25,524 bases of DNA, taken from the NCBI GenBank assembly GCA_003133185.1, contig PKWF01000275.1:1-25524 (forward strand), in the 5' to 3' direction. The notes under the pieces are model-generated. The model saw only the letters and a program-made list of their open reading frames with translations, searched no databases and had not been told where the DNA came from. The stretch comes from Vulcanimicrobiota bacterium. Its GTDB lineage: Bacteria > Vulcanimicrobiota > Vulcanimicrobiia > Vulcanimicrobiales > Vulcanimicrobiaceae. Below, in pieces: positions 5,893 to 14,323 of the stretch; position 1 is the stretch's first letter, and every line of letters starts with the position of its first letter. The translations under genes and the position numbers were made by a program.

Positions 5893-8800
5893 TTAGATTT
5901 TGACCTGCGCGTTGAAGTAGAGGTTGATCGGAGGAGCTGCCGCGCCGATCGCACCGTTGTTGAGGCCGGAGGGTAGGTAGCTCTGTGTCCAAGGCGTGGA
6001 AGCCTTGTTGGCTGCGCGGTCACCGATGCCGGTGCCGTTGTAGAAGTTCGACGGATAGAGCGTGCTGTTAAGCGCGCCGCCCGCCGGCAGATATCCGCAG
6101 GCCACATTGCTGGGAGGATTCGCGGCCGTCCACGGCTCGGCCGTGCCTCCGAAGCACGTGTGGAAGAGATTCGCACCCAAGAGCGACAGCCGAATCGATG
6201 GGCTTACGTCGTAAGCAATCTGGAGATTACCTATGACGGAGCTGGGTTGTTCGATGTTGTCGAATGCGAACGAGCCCGTCTGCGGATTGGGGATGTAGAG
6301 GAAGCCAAACTGACCGAACCCAGCTGCAGTCGTGGTGAGGTAGTTGCACTGCAGGGGATTGGTTTTCGGCGAGACCTTCGTGATGCCGGTTGCCGCCGAG
6401 TTCATCGTGCACGAACGCGGATCGAGCCCGTTGACGTCGAGCGGAGTGCCGTAGAATCCACCGGTTTGGAATGAGAAGCTGGGAGTGATCGTCAGCTTGT
6501 CATGACGATAGTTGAGTATGAGCGAAGTGACGTACGGCGAGATGTAACTCCCGAGCACGCCGCTCAGGCTGGGTGCGATGGCGGTCGTGTATGGATTGTA
6601 CCAGCCGCCGGTATTGAGCAGTCCTTGCGGAGACTGATTGTAATACGGGTTCAGAATGGTGTCTTGAGTTTTCAGGTTTTTCGCGCTACAGGGGACGCCG
6701 TTTAGGCCTTGATAGCACGGACTGCCGCCACCGGCCTTGGTCAGCTGATTGTAGGCGGCGATCACCTGGTTCAGCACGGTCACCGCGTTTGGAACGACGC
6801 CGCCCGTACTGAGCGGTACGTTTTGGAACTGCACCTTCGAGTTCGTGTAGGTGAAGGCCAACTGCCCGGAGAGACCGTTGCGGGTGAAATCACCCTTGTT
6901 GAACTGAAACTCGGCGCCCTCGTTACGATTGACGCCGACCGGCACCTGCGTTACGAAGCCCGCGCCGATGAAGGTCTGCTGTTGCCAGCCGTTGACCCAC
7001 GTATAGAAGGGTGTCAGTTTGAAACTCATGTCGGTTCCGCGGAGGTGCTGTTCGAGCGAAAGGTCGTACTGATCCGACGAGATTCCGGGAATCGGGTGGA
7101 AGGGTGAGTAGAAGCCGAGGTTCATCGTGCTGGCCCAGACTGAGCGCTCGTCTCCGGTGCTGCTCAGGTACTGAACCGACGCTGAAATTGGCGGTTGCGT
7201 GAAGCGACCGGCCGAAGCACGGATGACCGTGTCCTGTGAAGCCGTGTAGGTTGCCGAGAATCGCGGTTCCCAGTAGTCGAGTGAGTACGACGCCGGCGAG
7301 CTGGCGGTGAAGTTCGGCGCCACAACGCCGTTCTGGGTGGTGCCATTAGGATGGACCCAGCCAGTCTTTGGTCCAGTCTTATTGAGAATCGCGGCGGCCG
7401 CATCGCAGTTCCCGTCGACATATTGCGCTGCTGCCGGTGGGAGCGCCCCGGGCGGCAACGGCTGCGTCAGCACTTGATTGGTCGATGCAAGCACGCACGT
7501 GTAGTTGGCAGTTTGATTCGCGTAGAAATCGGTTGCGGCCGTGGCCGAATCGGGTAGATCGTAGGTGAAGTTGTCGTAACGCAGCGCGGCGTTGATCAAG
7601 AAGCGATCGTTGGGACGGAATTGGTCGCTCAACGAGAAGTTGGTAAACCGCGGCTTCACCGCGTTGTATGAGCCGGTAGCGTTTCCAGTCCAGAGACTGT
7701 CCCAGGCCGCGCTCGCGGGCCCACCAAAGCCCGTTGGACCGCTCCCCGCGGTGCTCAACCAGCCACAGGGTGCTGGATTACTCGTCGTGTCGCAGCCGCT
7801 GCCAAAGACGCCACTGGGGTTCACGGTCGTCTTGAGCGCCACGTCGTAATAGCTGCTCGACAAGCAGGCTTCTGTCTTGCCGCTATGGGCGTCGTAGCAC
7901 TTGCCGGCTCCCAAGTTCGCATAGCCGATCGGGGAGCAGACGTTAACCCCATATCCGCCGGCCGGGTTACAGCCCGAGTACGCGGAGAGGTTGTTGAAGC
8001 GAATGACGCCGGCGGACGTGTAGTTTCCATCCAGACTGACGAGATTTTGGTCGTTCAATTGGTCCTGAAAATCGAGCGCCCCGCCCGACGTATGCGTTTC
8101 GAGTTGATACTGCGCCGCGATTGCCGACGGTATGTACTCTTGCGTAGCTCCGAAGGCCGTCGAGTTTTCAAGCCAATCGGAGTAGAACGTATAGCCATAA
8201 GCTCGGAGATATGCCGATTGACTCAGCGCGTAGGTGTATTGGAGTTTCGTGACGCCCGTGTCGTTTTGGTTCACGTTTTGAGATTGATCGTTGACCGGGA
8301 TCGGTGCGTCGAACGCGTGGGCCGGAGTGTTGGGAGCCGCGTACACTCCCGGAGACTTGATCGACGTGGCGCTTCTGGCGATCGGCGTGCCGAACGGCAC
8401 GTTGTAGGCGACGTTGTCGGCGTACGCCAGATAACTGGGAGCGCAGCCGATGAATGCTCCGGATGCCTGGTTGCAAAGATAGGGCCCGCCAAAGAACGGT
8501 GACGCCGTCTCGAGTGCTGCAATCTGAGAGCAGTTCGGATAGCAGGGCGGGAGGCCGCCGTAGCCCGGCGAGTTTCCGCAGCGATTGACATTTAGGCCCG
8601 GCGCGATCGCTCCCACGCTGCACGCCGGCGTTTGCGCCGTCGTGCCAAAGAGCGAGTAGATGAACTGATTGTTGCCCGGCCCGTAGTCGTTCGGGCTTTG
8701 ATAGAAGTAGTTATCAAGGGCGGATGCGCTCCAGAGCACCTGTACGTCGTCGCGCAGTCCGTTCGCTTTTGGAATCCCCATATGCAGATTTATGACGTCT

Positions 8801-9957
8801 TCACGATCCGCAATCTGCGACGGATTGGCCGAGAGGCCGTTGTAGTATTGCCAGCAGCCTTGTTCGGGGAACGTGAACTTGGCCCCAACCAAAGGACAGA
8901 TTGGCTTTACGCCCTGGCAGGTACCGAAAACGCAGGTTGGACTGGTACCTAAGATCTGGTTACTCCCTTCACCGTAGCCCAGGAAAGCGCCGAGCGTGTT
9001 GCCGGAGAAAACGCCGCCCGGCGTCATATAGCCGGCGCCGTTCTGGTTGTCGAGAACTCGATAGTCCTGGTTATATCCTAGGAGGGCGACGTAATAGCTG
9101 AAGTTACGGTCGGGGGTTGCGCCTCCGATTTCAACCGAGGCTTGGTGGTAGTACTGTGGGGTTGCGATGCCCAGGTTGGCCGTGGCGAAGCCCGGGAACG
9201 TACCGGTCTTGATGACCTGGTTGATGAAGCCGGCCGTACCGGCCGACGCAACCGACGCCGGACCGCCGCCCGTGTAGACCTGCAGTTCCGAGAGACCGAG
9301 GCTTGACTCGGTCGACGAGTTGTAGTTATCGAAGGCGCGGTTGACCGGAATTCCGTCGTATTCGAAACCGGTGTAGTAGGAGTTTTGACCGCGAACGTAC
9401 GCGGCGTTGAAATCCCAGCCCATGCCGCCTTGCGACGTCTGAACGCCGGGGACCGAGGCCATTGCGGAGTATGCGTTGTTGAGATTGCCCCCGCCACCGA
9501 GCGCTGCGGCCGCGGCGGCCTGTGCGGAGTTGACGCTATAGAGATCGGACCCGACGCCGGATTTCACGAGCGACGAGCCGGCTTGCGAGGTCACGTGCGC
9601 GATCGTTCGGAGCGTCTTGGTCATACGATAGGTGATCTGCTGCGTCTGATCGGCAAAGACCACGACGCCGGCGTCGGAGTAAGACTGATACCCGTCCTTA
9701 CTAATGCTGACGGTGTACGTGTCGGGTGCGAGCGAGAGAATCGTAAAATGACCTCCCGCGTCGGTGGTCGCGGTCCGACTCCCCGAGGGCGCGACCGCCT
9801 GCACTTGCACGCCGGCAAGCGGTGCACCATTGGAATCAGTGATCGTGCCGTCGATGTTACCCGTGACACCAGCCAGTGCCCATGTTTCCTGGCCGACGAT
9901 CAACAGAAGCAACGTCGTCAGCGCAACCAGTGAACGCGGTAACGAAGTTCGTTTCAT
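5893..9957 (-). CDS. TonB-dependent outer-membrane receptor with N-terminal carboxypeptidase-regulatory domain
   Basis: The protein has 1354 residues. Residues 1-30 are a signal peptide (KRTSLPRSLVALTTLLLLIVG). Residues about 33-110 are a CarboxypepD_reg-like Ig fold (GNIDGTITDSNGAPLAGVQV, DAGGHFTILSLAPDTYTVSI). A plug region follows at about 120-255 (SMASVPGVQTSQGGMGWDF, FEYDGIPVNRAFDN, SAGTAGFINQVIKTG). The remainder is a long beta-barrel with aromatic-rich strands and very long loops, ending YFNAQVKI. It should import a large substrate across the outer membrane using TonB energy; no tonB/exbBD is in the window and the substrate is unknown. There are 24 cysteines, all in the barrel/loop part. 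A strong AAAGGAG lies 9 nt before the ATG. It is divergent from the HTH/repeat regulator at 10282. Confidence 0.92.
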   Translation of the reverse strand: MKRTSLPRSLVALTTLLLLIVGQETWALAGVTGNIDGTITDSNGAPLAGVQVQAVAPSGSRTATTDAGGHFTILSLAPDTYTVSISKDGYQSYSDAGVVVFADQTQQITYRMTKTLRTIAHVTSQAGSSLVKSGVGSDLYSVNSAQAAAAAALGGGGNLNNAYSAMASVPGVQTSQGGMGWDFNAAYVRGQNSYYTGFEYDGIPVNRAFDNYNSSTESSLGLSELQVYTGGGPASVASAGTAGFINQVIKTGTFPGFATANLGIATPQYYHQASVEIGGATPDRNFSYYVALLGYNQDYRVLDNQNGAGYMTPGGVFSGNTLGAFLGYGEGSNQILGTSPTCVFGTCQGVKPICPLVGAKFTFPEQGCWQYYNGLSANPSQIADREDVINLHMGIPKANGLRDDVQVLWSASALDNYFYQSPNDYGPGNNQFIYSLFGTTAQTPACSVGAIAPGLNVNRCGNSPGYGGLPPCYPNCSQIAALETASPFFGGPYLCNQASGAFIGCAPSYLAYADNVAYNVPFGTPIARSATSIKSPGVYAAPNTPAHAFDAPIPVNDQSQNVNQNDTGVTKLQYTYALSQSAYLRAYGYTFYSDWLENSTAFGATQEYIPSAIAAQYQLETHTSGGALDFQDQLNDQNLVSLDGNYTSAGVIRFNNLSAYSGCNPAGGYGVNVCSPIGYANLGAGKCYDAHSGKTEACLSSSYYDVALKTTVNPSGVFGSGCDTTSNPAPCGWLSTAGSGPTGFGGPASAAWDSLWTGNATGSYNAVKPRFTNFSLSDQFRPNDRFLINAALRYDNFTYDLPDSATAATDFYANQTANYTCVLASTNQVLTQPLPPGALPPAAAQYVDGNCDAAAAILNKTGPKTGWVHPNGTTQNGVVAPNFTASSPASYSLDYWEPRFSATYTASQDTVIRASAGRFTQPPISASVQYLSSTGDERSVWASTMNLGFYSPFHPIPGISSDQYDLSLEQHLRGTDMSFKLTPFYTWVNGWQQQTFIGAGFVTQVPVGVNRNEGAEFQFNKGDFTRNGLSGQLAFTYTNSKVQFQNVPLSTGGVVPNAVTVLNQVIAAYNQLTKAGGGSPCYQGLNGVPCSAKNLKTQDTILNPYYNQSPQGLLNTGGWYNPYTTAIAPSLSGVLGSYISPYVTSLILNYRHDKLTITPSFSFQTGGFYGTPLDVNGLDPRSCTMNSAATGITKVSPKTNPLQCNYLTTTAAGFGQFGFLYIPNPQTGSFAFDNIEQPSSVIGNLQIAYDVSPSIRLSLLGANLFHTCFGGTAEPWTAANPPSNVACGYLPAGGALNSTLYPSNFYNGTGIGDRAANKASTPWTQSYLPSGLNNGAIGAAAPPINLYFNAQVKI

Positions 9958-10281
9958 GCGAATGGCTCCTTTAAAGCAGCGTCAGTGCTACCGAAGCACT
10001 TGCGTTAATGCGCAACGGTGTGCGCATCGAGGAACCATTTTGTTGGTGCTTGCCTCTTCCTATAAACCTGAGCAAAGTGTCGCGTTGGTGGTCACTTTTA
10101 ATCGAAGCCGGCGGTAAGCCGCATATCAAAGGATATCAAAAGCAACGGTATCGCGCGCACGTCGAGATTGATGATTATGTGATGACTGCGTTCGCTAATG
10201 CCTCTATACTTGCAGCCTGTGGTCATAGCTGCACCTTCGTTATGGTATTCGGGCAGCCGCGGCGAGTCGCAACAGCTCGGA
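9958..10281. promoter_or_regulatory. Divergent control region between the TonB receptor and the HTH/repeat regulator
   Basis: This is a gene-free stretch of about 324 bases. Near the receptor start, on the minus strand, two adjacent small hairpins can form in the leader: TTGCG/CGCAA (10015-10000) and GTGCT/AGCAC (9999-9985). At 10123-10140 an 8-bp direct repeat ATATCAAA occurs twice with a 10-bp period, one helical turn, which suits a protein binding site. On the plus strand TATAAA (10061-10066) preceded by TTGTTG at 15 nt, or TATACT at 10205-10210, are the best -10 candidates for the regulator. All are weak individually. The region is likely to hold both promoters because the genes diverge. 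Confidence 0.5.
9966..9972 (-). promoter_or_regulatory. Ribosome binding site of the TonB-dependent receptor gene
   Basis: The minus strand reads AAAGGAG, 8 nt before the ATG at 9957. It is one of the strongest Shine-Dalgarno matches in the window and fixes the start of the receptor. Confidence 0.85.
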
Positions 10282-12060
10282 ATGGAAGCCGAAGTTCGCC
10301 GCTTGTTGCGGCGGGCGTACGATCCATTTCGACTAGGGGCGTTCCCGCTGGCTCAAGCGTTGTGTGAGGTAACGGGCATCGCCAACCCGGAAGCGGCGTT
10401 GCGGCACGTCATCGACAAAGCGTTCCAAGAAGATTGGCAAGAGGAGCGGCTGCGGCATCTGCTGTTGCCGCCCGATAAGGGCAGCGACGGAACGAGGCGC
10501 GAAGCCGCTCAACGATTGCAGATTTCGACGCGGCACATTCAGCGCCGGCGTGCCAAAGCCGTCTCGATCCTGGCCCTTCACATTCGGAAGCTCGTCGGAG
10601 CACCACCGTCAACTGCGGCAGGGGATCGCGAGCGAGATCCCGACCCGCTGGAAACGATTGCGGAGATCGTCTCCGACATCGAGCCCGATACCGCGGCGAA
10701 TATCTTTCGCCTCGGAAATCCGCAATCGGCGGCGCGAGCCAACCTGATTGCGATGCGCGCGTGCGTTGACGCGGGCGCCGAGGTCGCGACGGCCGGCGCG
10801 CAATCCGAGCCATCCAACTTCTCGCCGCTCGTCGCGATCCTGCGTGCTCAGTCGAAGGAGCTCGGCGGGAAGCCGGACGAGGCCGCGCGCGAGCTTTTGC
10901 CGTTGTTCACTCGAGCCGCGCGCGACCGCGCGACCGACCCCGAAGCGCGGTTTGAACTGGAGTGGCTTGAGTTTCTACGGGCCCGTCAACGCGGCAGCGC
11001 GCCGCAGATGCAACGCGTCGCAACGAACTTGGAACGAGTCGCAGACGGTCATTCCGCGTGGCTCGGGCGCGCGCTTCGGGCTGCGGCGGAGGCGCGGATT
11101 CGATGCGGCCGGCTGCAAGACGCGGCCGCCCTTCTGAAAGAGGCGGACCGCTACGCCGTGCGCAGTTTTGCGGTTCGGCAACTGGCTTCGAGCAGCGTCC
11201 TGAAAGCGGAGATTGCTTTCCAGTCGGGCGACGCGATCGCGGCAGAGCGGCTGGCCACCGGCGCCTACATGATTCTTCGGGGACGGCATCGCGATGCATA
11301 TCGGTGTCAGACGATCGTAGCGCGTGCTCGGTTACGGCTCGGTAAACCCTGGACGTGCCCCGAAGACGCCGGAAACCTTTCAACCGCGACGTGGGATGGC
11401 GTGGCCGTCCAGATCGAGTGTGCGCGCCATCTCGCCAATCGCGGCCGTGGCGAACGCGCTCGGAAGCAGTCAACTGCCGCCTACGAGGCGGCGTTGACGC
11501 TAAAGTACGGTGGGCTCGCTGCGCGGGCCGCAGCGGCAGTCGGCGCCACCTTTGGAAAAGGCACGCCGCAGCGGCGCGATTGGTACCTGCGCGCACTCGC
11601 TGCGCTGCTCGCTACCCGCGACCGCTCCATCGCGTGCGATCTTTTCGTGCGCGAGAAGGGACGAGGAGATATGGGACCCTTCGAAGCCTTCGATACGGGC
11701 GTTTCGGAGATGCTGTATGCTGGACTGCAGAGCGCGATCCCGCACTTGCGCAGAGAGTCGCAAGCGCAAAGTAGGGCGGCGCGCGCCTTTCTGAAGCACT
11801 TGGGCACGTACGTTTTGGGATTTACGTCGCTCACGCGGGAGTTAGATGAAGCCATCGCAACCGTCGCGAGCTCTGGTTCGTTCGCTCAATACATGCTGCA
11901 CTTCCTCGACGACGCAACCGATGTTCTCGAGGTGGCCTTCGCAGCGACTGTCGCCGCCGCCCAGCGGCCAGAAAGCGATCGCCGGCTCACCGCCGCTCTT
12001 CGCGCCTTCGCGCAAGCCGTGCGGCCGCGGGAAGACATCAGAGCATTTCTCGTTGGGTGA
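10282..12060 (+). CDS. HTH regulator with long alpha-helical repeat region
   Basis: About 592 residues from ATG 10282. The N-terminal 105 residues form a helical domain that ends in a helix-turn-helix resembling sigma-70 region 4 or a Mor-like fold (RREAAQRLQISTRHIQRRRA, about residues 73-92). The remaining 480 residues are alanine/arginine-rich helices that look like degenerate TPR units (LRAAAEARIRCGRLQDAAAL, VLKAEIAFQSGDAIAAERLA). No membrane segment is seen. In-frame starts at 10198 (ATG) and 10219 (GTG) would add up to 28 residues that do not look like a domain; none has a clear Shine-Dalgarno, so the start is uncertain. It diverges from the TonB receptor and heads the protease cluster, so it may control either (inference). 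No named family is recognised. Confidence 0.75.
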   Translation: MEAEVRRLLRRAYDPFRLGAFPLAQALCEVTGIANPEAALRHVIDKAFQEDWQEERLRHLLLPPDKGSDGTRREAAQRLQISTRHIQRRRAKAVSILALHIRKLVGAPPSTAAGDRERDPDPLETIAEIVSDIEPDTAANIFRLGNPQSAARANLIAMRACVDAGAEVATAGAQSEPSNFSPLVAILRAQSKELGGKPDEAARELLPLFTRAARDRATDPEARFELEWLEFLRARQRGSAPQMQRVATNLERVADGHSAWLGRALRAAAEARIRCGRLQDAAALLKEADRYAVRSFAVRQLASSSVLKAEIAFQSGDAIAAERLATGAYMILRGRHRDAYRCQTIVARARLRLGKPWTCPEDAGNLSTATWDGVAVQIECARHLANRGRGERARKQSTAAYEAALTLKYGGLAARAAAAVGATFGKGTPQRRDWYLRALAALLATRDRSIACDLFVREKGRGDMGPFEAFDTGVSEMLYAGLQSAIPHLRRESQAQSRAARAFLKHLGTYVLGFTSLTRELDEAIATVASSGSFAQYMLHFLDDATDVLEVAFAATVAAAQRPESDRRLTAALRAFAQAVRPREDIRAFLVG

Positions 12061-12090
12061 AACGGCAGTCGCCTTCGGGGTCGTGCGGGC

Positions 12091-12963
12091 TTGATAGCGC
12101 CGCTTTCGACGGTCCCGTTCACGTACTTCGATAACCGCATGATGATTGAATGCAAGATCGATGGCAGGGGACCGTTTCACATGATCGTCGACACGGGGGA
12201 TCCCGTGATGACGATAACGCCCGAGACGGCTCGCCGGCTCGGGTTGAGCGTAAAGAACGCGGGGACGGTTACTGGCGGCGGCAACAATGCGGTCGAAAGC
12301 GGCGACGCCAGGCTTGCAACACTCGAAATCGGTTCGCTATCCCTTTCGAACGTGGACTCGGGCGTGATCGATCTGAACCAGATACGTACCAAGTTCCATT
12401 TCCCGTATTTGGACGGCATCATCGGTTATGAAATACTGAAGCGCTACGCGACCTTTGTGAACGTCGATGCCGCGACCCTCTCCTTCGATGCGACGATGCC
12501 CGCGGTGCCGGCGAATGCCAGCACGACGGCTTTCACCGGCGCGCTCCCGGAAATTCCGATGAAAATTGCCGGAATACCGACGACCGTTCTGGTGGATACC
12601 GGCGACCGGTCGTCGCTGACGCTGTTTACTCCATTTGCCAAACGGTATTTGTTTTACGACCGGTATCGGTCGCGGCAGAACATCGTTACGGGCTACGGAC
12701 TGGGCGGCCCAATCTACGCGGATGTCTTCACGCTGCCAAGGCTCGACGTTTTTGGATTTCACGTGGCCGGTGTCGTGACGCGCGCGTCGCGCCAGACTCG
12801 CGGCGTGTTTGCGACGACCGGTGACGGCGGCAGTATCGGAACCGGGATGCTCAAGCGGTTCAACGTCGTTTACGACTATCCCGATCACACGATTGTCGCG
12901 TGGCCGAGCAAGTACTTTAACGCTCCAGACGCCTTCGTCCCGCCTGGGACTGCGATGCGCTGA
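12091..12963 (+). CDS. Retropepsin-like aspartyl protease family protein with two DTG motifs
   Basis: The protein has 290 residues from a TTG start. Two lobes each contain a catalytic-type motif: MIVDTGDPV (D34-T-G36) and VLVDTGDRSS (D169-T-G171). Each is followed by flap- and hydrophobic-Gly-like elements, such as DGIIGYEIL near residue 108. Such bacterial proteins resemble pepsin/retropepsin folds (gag-asp_proteas, aspartyl protease family). Both motifs read DTGD rather than the usual DTG(A/S), so activity is not certain. The only start before the first conserved strand (STVPFTYFDNRMMIE) is TTG; ATG 12139 would remove that strand. No signal peptide is visible, unlike most relatives. The frame is continuous with the preceding gene across its TGA stop at 12058-12060. 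The stop overlaps the ATG of the S41 peptidase gene (TGATG). Confidence 0.82.
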   Translation: MIAPLSTVPFTYFDNRMMIECKIDGRGPFHMIVDTGDPVMTITPETARRLGLSVKNAGTVTGGGNNAVESGDARLATLEIGSLSLSNVDSGVIDLNQIRTKFHFPYLDGIIGYEILKRYATFVNVDAATLSFDATMPAVPANASTTAFTGALPEIPMKIAGIPTTVLVDTGDRSSLTLFTPFAKRYLFYDRYRSRQNIVTGYGLGGPIYADVFTLPRLDVFGFHVAGVVTRASRQTRGVFATTGDGGSIGTGMLKRFNVVYDYPDHTIVAWPSKYFNAPDAFVPPGTAMR

Positions 12964-14318
12964 TGCGCGAGCCAGGCCTACGCGTTTTCGTTCCGCTGCT
13001 TGCCGTCGCGGCCGCGCTTTTCGCGTGGCCGGTCGCCGGTGGAGCGCACAGTTCCCAGCGATCTTCAGGCGATTCCGAACTGATCGGCGAGGTCTACCAA
13101 CTGCTACAGACGACGTTCTACCGGCCAATCAGCGGGCGAGCGATTCGCGCAGGCGCCGATGCGGCAATCTTGGAGTACGCTCGTAAACGCGGCGCCCGTG
13201 CCCCTCGGATCGCTGCCGCAGATGGTCGCGGCGCGGGAACGGCGTCGCTTATCTCGGCCGACGCAGCGCGAGCGAGTAAAACGTATCGGCTCGCCCTGCA
13301 AGCGACATTTTACGCCGCGGCTGCGGGAATGGCCGCCGGCACCCGCGACCGCTGGACCGAGTTCTTTACTCCGCAAGAGTGGGCCTCATTCGATGCGCCG
13401 CTCGATCCCAAAGCGATATTCGGCATCGGCGTCTTGCTGGACATCGATCCGGTCACGCACTTCGCACGCTCGTTTTACGTGATTCCGGGCGGTCCGGCTG
13501 ACAACGCCGGAATTTCCAGCGGCGATCTGATCACCGCCGTCGATGGCAAGTCGACACGTGGAATGATTCAGCCTCAGGTGTCGAAGCTCTTACGCGGGGC
13601 GCCAGATACGAACGTACGAGTGGCGACGAAAGCAGACGACGGTGGGGAGCGCGAGGTTTCGCTGACTCGAAGCGGCGTCCGTCCTCCCACCGTCATCGTC
13701 AAGTTGCTGCCCAATAAGGTTGGCTATATCTTAGTCGGCATCTTTGCCGAGCCGACGGCCGGCGAGTTTACCGAAGCACTGCGCCGTCTGAAACGGGAGG
13801 GGGCGCGCGCTCTAATCGTGGACCTGCGCGACGACGGCGGGGGCTACATCTCGGCAGCGATCGCAATCGCGTCGCACTTTTTCAGCTCCGCGCCGATCGT
13901 GACAACGTTGGACCGTGATGGGGCCGCGATCACTCAAAGCTCGAATGACGAAGAGCCGCAGATCACGACTCCCGTGGCCGTGCTCGTCAACGGCTTCACG
14001 GCATCGGCATCCGAGATTCTTGCCGGCGCCCTCCAGGATAACCACGCGGCGATTTTGATCGGGACGCGCACATTCGGAAAGGGAGTGGAGCAAACCATCA
14101 CGCGGCTCCGCAATGGTGCCGCGATCAAGATCACGACGGCACGCTACCTAACGCCGGCCAATCGCGACTTGAACGGAACGGGTCTCGAGCCGGACGTGCC
14201 CGTTGCGCTCAATAAGGGAGCCATGGTCGGCGATCCCGGCAGCGACGCTCAGTTGCAATCCGCGTTAGCGTACTTGGAGCGTCAGGTCGCGTTAAGGGAT
14301 CGTGCAACATCCGACTGA
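12963..14318 (+). CDS. S41-family C-terminal processing peptidase (CtpA/Prc-like) with PDZ domain
   Basis: The protein has 451 residues. A signal peptide is likely at 1-28 (LRVFVPLLAVAAALFAWPVAG). A helical region follows. A PDZ domain lies at about 150-235 (GIGVLLDIDP, VIPGGPADNAGISSGDLITAVDG). The peptidase core lies at about 250-410. The serine-lysine dyad is visible: S348 in NGFTASASEILAGALQD and K373 in FGKGVEQ, 25 residues apart as in E. coli Prc. The usual first serine of the SASAS run is threonine. Substrates would be periplasmic or envelope proteins, with cleavage near C-termini. Its ATG overlaps the stop of the aspartyl protease gene by one base, so the two are coupled. A small exported protein gene overlaps or follows directly. 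Confidence 0.93.
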   Translation: MREPGLRVFVPLLAVAAALFAWPVAGGAHSSQRSSGDSELIGEVYQLLQTTFYRPISGRAIRAGADAAILEYARKRGARAPRIAAADGRGAGTASLISADAARASKTYRLALQATFYAAAAGMAAGTRDRWTEFFTPQEWASFDAPLDPKAIFGIGVLLDIDPVTHFARSFYVIPGGPADNAGISSGDLITAVDGKSTRGMIQPQVSKLLRGAPDTNVRVATKADDGGEREVSLTRSGVRPPTVIVKLLPNKVGYILVGIFAEPTAGEFTEALRRLKREGARALIVDLRDDGGGYISAAIAIASHFFSSAPIVTTLDRDGAAITQSSNDEEPQITTPVAVLVNGFTASASEILAGALQDNHAAILIGTRTFGKGVEQTITRLRNGAAIKITTARYLTPANRDLNGTGLEPDVPVALNKGAMVGDPGSDAQLQSALAYLERQVALRDRATSD

Positions 14319-14323
14319 TCTGG

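Noticed and set aside
10198..10281. Longer start of the HTH/repeat regulator
   Set aside because: The added 28 residues do not resemble a domain and include a possible TATACT -10 box; kept only as an alternative.
12337..13128. A 263-codon minus-strand open frame opposite the protease genes
   Set aside because: Arg-rich low-complexity translation with no family features, fully covered by two well-supported plus-strand genes; typical antisense shadow in GC-rich DNA.
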